Assembly: GCA_040381555.1 (NCBI GenBank)
Contig: JBEIHC010000002.1
Location: 1 to 64,000 of the forward strand
Length of the DNA: 64,000 nt
Source of the DNA: CANHCC01 sp040381555
Lineage (GTDB): Bacteria; Bacteroidota; Bacteroidia; J057; RFSG01
Reading direction: 5' to 3'
A program made the position numbers and the translations under genes. Under the pieces are notes generated by a model, which worked only from the letters and a program-made list of their open reading frames with translations, searched no databases and was not told the origin of the DNA. The first letter of the stretch is position 1. The number at the start of each line of letters is the position of its first letter. Below are positions 58,749-64,000 of the stretch, in pieces.

Positions 58749-61421
58749 TCAGGAATGGCGTTTCAAAAACTGTTCCAAATCTGCTTCAGTATGAATTAAT
58801 ACCTCTCTGGGTTTGGATCCATTAGTAGGACCTACGATTCCGGCTCTCTCCATTTGATCCATAATTCTGCCAGCCCGATTGTAACCAAGTTTTAATCTTC
58901 TTTGAATAAGGGAGGTAGATCCTTGCTGATGTCGCACGATTAATTTAGCTGCATCTTCAAACATTCTATCCCTTTCTCCGGGTTCTAAGTCATCTTCCTC
59001 TTCTCCGTCATTTTCATCCGCAACTTCAGGCAAGAAGTAAGCATCTGGATATCCCGTTTGGTTGCTGATAAACTCCACCAGCTTTTCCACTTCCGGAGTA
59101 TCAATAAAAGCATTTTGAATGCGGATTACATCACTACCCGTTGAAATCAACATATCCCCTCTGCCAATCAGGCGATCCGCTCCCCCTTGATCCAAAATCG
59201 TTCTGGAATCAATTTTTGAACTAACCTTATAGGAAATTCGGGTAGGGAAATTTGCTTTTATAATTCCGGTAATTACATTGACTGATGGTCTTTGAGTAGC
59301 AACTACTAGGTGAATCCCTACAGCTCGTGCTAACTGCGCCAAACGGGCAATAGGAGTTTCAACTTCTTTTCCGGCTGTCATCATCAAATCGGCCAACTCA
59401 TCTATAATTAATACAATATAGGGCAAGAACTTATGGCCACGAAGGGGATTCAGCCTGCGATCCATGAACTTCTTATTGTACTCCGTAATATTCCGGGTGT
59501 GAGCGAGCTTCAATAAATCGTATCGAGAATCCATCTCCATACACAAACTATTCAGCACATGAATAACCTGTTTTGAATCGGTAATAATGGAATCTTCGTA
59601 ATTGGGTAGCTTAGCTAAGAAGTGATTTTCAATGGGCTGATAGAGCGGCATTTCGACCTTCTTAGGATCTATCAACACAAACTTAACCTGGCTTGGATGC
59701 TTCTTATAAAGAATTGAAGCAATAATATTGTTCAAGCCAACTGATTTCCCTTGGCCAGTAGCACCTGCTATCAACAGGTGGGGCATTTTGGTTAGGTCGG
59801 CAATGTACACTTCATTGGTAATGGTTTTACCAATGGCTATAGGCAGTTCTGCTTTGGTATCTCTGAATTTTTCAGTACCAATCACACTTCGGAAGGTAAC
59901 CATCTCAGGATGAGAATTCGGAATTTCTATCCCAATGGTCCCTTTTCCCGGAATAGGAGCGATAATTCGTATACCTAAGGCTGCAAGACTTAAGGCAATG
60001 TCATCTTCCAGATTCCGGATTTTACTAATCTTTATTCCCGGTGCAGGTACAATTTCATAGAGCGTAACGGTGGGACCAATCGTTGCCTTTATTGAAACAA
60101 TCTCGATTCCATAGTTTCGAAGGGTTGTTTCAATTTTTTCTTTGTTGGCCACCAATTCTTGACGCTCCAACTCTGGAGATGGCCCGGCAGGCTGATGATT
60201 TAACAGATCTATTGTGGGATATTTATAACTCCGCAACTCTAGGGTTGGGTCATACAAGTCCCAATCGACCACTGTATCCATTTCATGAGACTTATCCTGG
60301 TCTGCCTCTGAAATTATTTTCTCTACTTTATCTCCTTCTGTAACGACAATATTTTCATGATCTTCTAGTAATCCTTCATACTCAGGTTCCGGCTCGCCTG
60401 GTTTTTCAAAAGTGAATTCTACTTCTTGGGTCTTTTCGCTTTTTTTCTCTTTTATCGGAGTGTTTACTGAAAATTCAATTTCTTTACCTTTTTCCGGAAT
60501 AGCTGATTCCTCTGAATCGTTATCTATCTCGAATAAAACATCTTCTTCTTCCTCTTCCTCTTTTGAGTCTTCCTCTTCTGTAATTTCAGCCTCTGAATTC
60601 AACTGGTTTTCCGTTTCGTTCAAAACGGTTTTAGGGATTTTACCTGATTTATTTCTCGCTTTTTTCTGTTCCGGTTCTTCCGTTTCTTCAGATATAGGTT
60701 CTTCCTCTTGGTCTTGAAGACGATTGGAGTCTTTTAACCAGGTTCCAGGGTTAAGGTCAATATTATATTGCAATACAAGTGCACCAATGAGGCTGATTAA
60801 AATCAACAATCCTGTACCTGCTGTTCCAATGAATAAGTGGAGGGCTTCAGTCATCTGTAAACCAATAGCTCCGCCCCAATCTGGGCTTTCTAACCCAAAA
60901 GTGCGGGCAATCCATGCCCCTGTTAATGCGGTCCAAGGCCATAAGAATAAACAAGCGAAAAACAGGAACGATGCATAGCGCATTTTGGACTTTTCTAATA
61001 AGCCATATCCTGTAAGAACCAACAATACAGGAATACTCAGCGCAATAAATCCTAACCCATCACTTACTAAACGATACGCAACCCATGCCCCAACAGAACC
61101 CAGCCAGTTGGAAGCTTTTTTTACACCGTCCCCACTCAATCCATTTTCAGCGAGATCCGCATCTACAGAGCCATAGAAAAAGTGCGAAACCAGAGAAAAG
61201 AATATAAAAACTCCAGAAGCAATTAAAAATAGTGCGGATAATTTTCGGAATTGCTCCCCTTTCACCCAGGTCAGGAACTGAGGCAAGATTTTTTCATCCG
61301 CAGTTTCTGTTGGTGCAGTTTCAAGGGTGGGCAATACCTCTTCCTCCCGGTTATCTCGGGCGGAAAGCGGTTCGTTTTTAGGTAAGTTTTTTCCGTTTGT
61401 ACGGGATGTGGTATTCCTCAT
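58749..61421 (-). CDS. ftsK: DNA translocase FtsK
   Basis: 890 residues. Four to five N-terminal membrane helices (about 55-225), an acidic linker rich in Glu (about 230-370), the alpha/beta RecA-like motor with Walker A in AGATGQGKSVGLNN, Walker B around YIVLIIDELADLM, and a C-terminal gamma winged helix (RRLKLGYNRAGRIMDQMERAGI) that reads KOPS-type sequences. It moves chromosome ends through the septum and activates dimer resolution. lolA follows 21 bp after; pyrD lies 179 bp upstream. Confidence 0.94.
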   Translation of the reverse strand: MRNTTSRTNGKNLPKNEPLSARDNREEEVLPTLETAPTETADEKILPQFLTWVKGEQFRKLSALFLIASGVFIFFSLVSHFFYGSVDADLAENGLSGDGVKKASNWLGSVGAWVAYRLVSDGLGFIALSIPVLLVLTGYGLLEKSKMRYASFLFFACLFLWPWTALTGAWIARTFGLESPDWGGAIGLQMTEALHLFIGTAGTGLLILISLIGALVLQYNIDLNPGTWLKDSNRLQDQEEEPISEETEEPEQKKARNKSGKIPKTVLNETENQLNSEAEITEEEDSKEEEEEEDVLFEIDNDSEESAIPEKGKEIEFSVNTPIKEKKSEKTQEVEFTFEKPGEPEPEYEGLLEDHENIVVTEGDKVEKIISEADQDKSHEMDTVVDWDLYDPTLELRSYKYPTIDLLNHQPAGPSPELERQELVANKEKIETTLRNYGIEIVSIKATIGPTVTLYEIVPAPGIKISKIRNLEDDIALSLAALGIRIIAPIPGKGTIGIEIPNSHPEMVTFRSVIGTEKFRDTKAELPIAIGKTITNEVYIADLTKMPHLLIAGATGQGKSVGLNNIIASILYKKHPSQVKFVLIDPKKVEMPLYQPIENHFLAKLPNYEDSIITDSKQVIHVLNSLCMEMDSRYDLLKLAHTRNITEYNKKFMDRRLNPLRGHKFLPYIVLIIDELADLMMTAGKEVETPIARLAQLARAVGIHLVVATQRPSVNVITGIIKANFPTRISYKVSSKIDSRTILDQGGADRLIGRGDMLISTGSDVIRIQNAFIDTPEVEKLVEFISNQTGYPDAYFLPEVADENDGEEEDDLEPGERDRMFEDAAKLIVRHQQGSTSLIQRRLKLGYNRAGRIMDQMERAGIVGPTNGSKPREVLIHTEADLEQFLKRHS

Positions 61422-61600
61422 TTCCTCGTTGACTTGATTTCTGTTGGTAGCTTCTATTTACCGAAAAACGAATTTCAGGGCAAACCCAATATGCAAAAAC
61501 AGAATCTGCCTATATTCCAACAAAATAAAGCAGGAAGGTAATGCGATTGGAGGTTCCTATTCCTCGCTTTTATGTGCATAAGGATTTTTTGACCAGAATA

Positions 61601-62632
61601 TCAGGCAGATTCGGCAATTGCTCGGACAATTCTACGAACTAAAGCAGGTCCTTCATATACATAGCCTGTATATAATTGAATCAAAGAGGCACCGGCATCT
61701 AGTTTTTCGAGTGCATCTTCCGGATGAAAAATCCCCCCTACGCCGATGATTGGTAATTCCCCATTCGTTTGGCGGTTAATCCAACGAATAGTTTCGGTGG
61801 ATTTTTGTCGCAGAGGTTTTCCGGATAAACCACCACTTTGATGAACAAGATCTGAGTTCGAAAGCAAACCTGTTCGAGACAGCGTAGTGTTTGTTGCGAC
61901 AACGCCCTGCACTTTTTCCTGCATCAACACTTCCACTAACTCTCCCAAAGCAAATTCGTCCAAATCAGGTGCTATTTTAACAAAAATCGGACGATAAATG
62001 GGTAAAGACTGGGAATAAGCCACCGTCTGAGAGAGCAATTTTTTTAGCGGCTCCTTTTCTTGCAAGGCTCTTAGTCCTGGGGTATTAGGAGAACTAATGT
62101 TTATGGTAAAATAATCAACCTGTGAAGCCAATTTTCCCATGCAGTATAGATAATCATTTACCGCACCTTCATTTGCTGTGATTTTATTTTTTCCGATATT
62201 TCCCCCAACAATAAAATCTTGGGGAGAGGTCTTATCGCGTGCAGCAAGCAAATCTGCCAGATGATCTACCCCTTGATTATTAAAGCCCATGCGATTGATT
62301 AAAGCTTGGTCTTTTGTGAGGCGAAACAACCTAGGGTATTCATTTCCAGACTGTTGCTTAGGCGTTACCGTCCCATATTCTGCAAAAGAAAATCCTAAGT
62401 CAGACCAACTAGGGTGCAGCACCCCATCTTTATCGAAACCAGCGGCGAGACCAACTGGATGGCGAAAGTTGAGTCCGGCCAATGTTACAGGGTGATTGGG
62501 TGTGTTTCCCCACCATTCCTTTATTAATGAATGAAAAGGAGATTGCATCAAAAACCTCAACGAGGAAAACACCAGACGATGCGCTTGTTCGGGTGGAAGT
62601 TGAAATAGCAGGGGTTTCAGCAAAGAATACAT
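61601..62632 (-). CDS. pyrD: Dihydroorotate dehydrogenase (quinone, class 2)
   Basis: 343 residues. FMN membrane-associated enzyme oxidising dihydroorotate with quinone. N-terminal helical extension of class 2 (MYSLLKPLLFQLPPEQAHRLVFSSLRFL), then VGLAAGFDKDGVLHPSWSDLGF, GTVTPKQQSGNEYPRLFRL, NISSPNTPGLRALQEKEPLKKLL, GVVATNTTLSRTGLLSN, and SGKPLRQKSTETIRW. Catalytic Ser in NISSPNT. It follows the pckA terminator. Confidence 0.93.
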   Translation of the reverse strand: MYSLLKPLLFQLPPEQAHRLVFSSLRFLMQSPFHSLIKEWWGNTPNHPVTLAGLNFRHPVGLAAGFDKDGVLHPSWSDLGFSFAEYGTVTPKQQSGNEYPRLFRLTKDQALINRMGFNNQGVDHLADLLAARDKTSPQDFIVGGNIGKNKITANEGAVNDYLYCMGKLASQVDYFTINISSPNTPGLRALQEKEPLKKLLSQTVAYSQSLPIYRPIFVKIAPDLDEFALGELVEVLMQEKVQGVVATNTTLSRTGLLSNSDLVHQSGGLSGKPLRQKSTETIRWINRQTNGELPIIGVGGIFHPEDALEKLDAGASLIQLYTGYVYEGPALVRRIVRAIAESA

Positions 62633-62663
62633 AGAGAAAATGGATGCACATTAAAATAAATTA

Positions 62664-62697
62664 AAAAAGCCGCCCCTGCAGGCAGAGACGGCTTTTT
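62664..62697 (-). terminator. Intrinsic terminator of pckA
   Basis: AAAAAGCCG and CGGCTTTTT pair over 9 bp around a 16-base loop; A/T runs on both flanks give a T run on the minus strand. It lies 20-60 bp past the pckA stop. Confidence 0.8.
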
Positions 62698-62719
62698 GAA
62701 TGCTTAAATCAGGTAATAA

Positions 62720-64000
62720 TCAGGAATTGGCCATCACCTTGGGTGCAGCAGCCAATATTTCCTCATTGGCAAAATTTGCATATTGACTGAAGTTTTTCAC
62801 AAAAGCAGCCGCCAATTCATTCGCTTTTTTGTCATAGGCAGATTTATCTGTCCAAGTATTTCTGGGTGTTAAAATCTCAGTCGGAACATTTGGAACTGAT
62901 TGAGGAATGTGTAGACCAAAAATGGAATCAGCCACTGTTGGAACTGCATCTAACTCACCATTGAGGGCAGCAGAAATCATCGCTCTGGTAAAAGATAATT
63001 TCATTCTGGAGCCTACACCGTATGGACCACCAGTCCAGCCTGTATTTATCAACCAAACATTGACTTTGTTTTCTTTTAGTTTTTTCCCGAGCAACTCAGC
63101 GTATTTAGTAGGATGCAAGGGAAGGAAAGCTTTACCAAAACAGGCGGAGAAGGTCGTTTGAGGTTCTGTTACCCCTGCTTCTGTACCTGCAACTTTTGCG
63201 GTGTAACCAGAGATAAAATGATACATCGCCTGACCTGGACTTAGCTTCGAAATGGGAGGTAAAACACCAAAAGCATCGGCAGTAAGAAGGAAGATGTTTT
63301 TAGGGATACCTCCGACAGATGGCTCTACTGCATTATTGATATAATGGATTGGATAGGCAACCCGCGTGTTTTCAGTTACTTCGGTATTGGTAAAATCAAC
63401 CGTTGTAGTACCATCGATGAAACGACAGTTTTCCAATAGGGCACCAAATTTAACCGCATCCCAAATTTGAGGTTCTTTTTCTCGAGTGAGGTCTACACAT
63501 TTTGCATAACATCCGCCCTCAAAATTAAATACACCATTATTTGTCCATCCATGCTCATCATCTCCAATTAAATTGCGATTGGGATCTGCCGACAAGGTCG
63601 TTTTTCCAGTACCAGATAAACCAAAAAATATAGCTGTGTTCCCATCTTGGCCAATGTTGGCAGAGCAGTGCATGGGAAGTACATTTTTAAATGGCAATAC
63701 ATAATTCAATACCGTGAAAATACCTTTTTTCATCTCTCCGGTATAAGCAGAACCACCAATTAGGATGATTTTTTTGGTAAAATCAATAATAGTAAAGTTG
63801 TGTTGACGGGTGCCATCAATAGAAGGGTCTGCTTTGAATCCACAAGCATTCACAATATGCCATTCTGGATTAAAATCAGTTGGATTGTCTAATTCTTCCT
63901 GATTGGGACGAAGGAATAGATTGTTACAAAATAGATTATGCCATGGGTTTTCATTAATCACCCGGAGTTTAATGCGGTGTTCTGGGTCAGCGCCGGCGTA
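62720..64000 (-). CDS. pckA: Phosphoenolpyruvate carboxykinase (ATP), 5' end outside the window
   Basis: The frame is open to base 64000; the upstream codons encode [24 protein letters not shown], which belongs to PckA, so the N-terminal quarter is missing. It converts oxaloacetate and ATP to phosphoenolpyruvate for gluconeogenesis. Motifs: [12 protein letters not shown], kinase-1a P-loop [25 protein letters not shown], the arginine segment, and [25 protein letters not shown]-terminal FVKNFSQYA is typical. Terminated by a strong hairpin. Confidence 0.95.
   Translation of the reverse strand, partial: YAGADPEHRIKLRVINENPWHNLFCNNLFLRPNQEELDNPTDFNPEWHIVNACGFKADPSIDGTRQHNFTIIDFTKKIILIGGSAYTGEMKKGIFTVLNYVLPFKNVLPMHCSANIGQDGNTAIFFGLSGTGKTTLSADPNRNLIGDDEHGWTNNGVFNFEGGCYAKCVDLTREKEPQIWDAVKFGALLENCRFIDGTTTVDFTNTEVTENTRVAYPIHYINNAVEPSVGGIPKNIFLLTADAFGVLPPISKLSPGQAMYHFISGYTAKVAGTEAGVTEPQTTFSACFGKAFLPLHPTKYAELLGKKLKENKVNVWLINTGWTGGPYGVGSRMKLSFTRAMISAALNGELDAVPTVADSIFGLHIPQSVPNVPTEILTPRNTWTDKSAYDKKANELAAAFVKNFSQYANFANEEILAAAPKVMANS

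Noticed and set aside
60412..60717. Ser-rich frame opposite ftsK linker
   Set aside because: Shadow of the acidic linker of FtsK on the opposite strand.
1..64000. tRNA or rRNA genes
   Set aside because: I looked for the T-loop GGTTCGAATCC-type pattern and rRNA-like sequence in the gaps and saw none; a covariance search would be decisive.

Overview
The window is about 64 kb of a Bacteroidota chromosome of low to moderate G+C. Evidence for the phylum: the promoter -7 motif TAnnTTTG (often with an upstream TTTG or TTG) recurs before many genes, Shine-Dalgarno sequences are almost absent, and the gene families are typical (DUF2480, DUF3109, DUF5686 with a carboxypeptidase-like regulatory domain, a TonB-dependent receptor, outer-membrane barrels, HTH_40-type RecQ domains). 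The order is uncertain. No rRNA, tRNA, CRISPR array, insertion sequence or prophage was seen. Most of the window is ordinary core metabolism.

Layout. 1-2.4 kb: the 3' part of an outer-membrane barrel gene and a TPR gene, then a repeat-rich gap. 2.4-11 kb: a CPA2 antiporter with C-terminal stress-type domains, DUF2480, an ACMSD-family decarboxylase, dps, a DUF2520 dehydrogenase-like protein, a membrane-anchored TPR protein, ribH, an alkyltransferase-like protein and scpA, followed by two related hairpin units that may be small RNAs. 11-18.7 kb: minus-strand asnB, a glycosyltransferase, two envelope proteins, coaX and birA, divergent from rsfS across only 27 bp. 18.7-19.9 kb: a decayed DUF2281/PIN toxin-antitoxin pair and gene-free DNA. 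19.9-30.4 kb: a TonB-dependent receptor, a glycosyltransferase with no normal start codon, a 55-residue Cys-rich protein, cdsA, a CPBP protease, a tRNA-dihydrouridine synthase, a coiled-coil protein with a TonB-C-like end and a lipoprotein. 30.7-40.5 kb: lnt-rsmI, an amidohydrolase overlapping a DUF3109 gene, purD, a MATE exporter and lipoproteins. 40.7-48.8 kb: a GT2/degenerate sugar-transferase fusion, recR, kbl, a hydrolase, clpS, holB and queA. 49-64 kb: a desaturase, a helicase-less RecQ C-terminal protein with foreign-looking sequence, DUF5686, nadB, terC, a reductase pseudogene, an 88-bp repeat array, pyrF, lolA, ftsK, pyrD and a pckA gene cut by the window edge.

Themes. Envelope biogenesis is well represented (lnt, lolA, cdsA, glycosyltransferases, barrels, DUF5686). 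Cofactor and nucleotide genes are scattered (ribH, coaX, birA, nadB, purD, pyrF, pyrD). The most notable points are the -7 boxes that end only 3-8 nt before many start codons, which predicts leaderless or ultra-short-leader mRNAs; the stand-alone RQC-HRDC-HTH protein; the tandem promoter/hairpin units after scpA; and several clear cases of gene decay.
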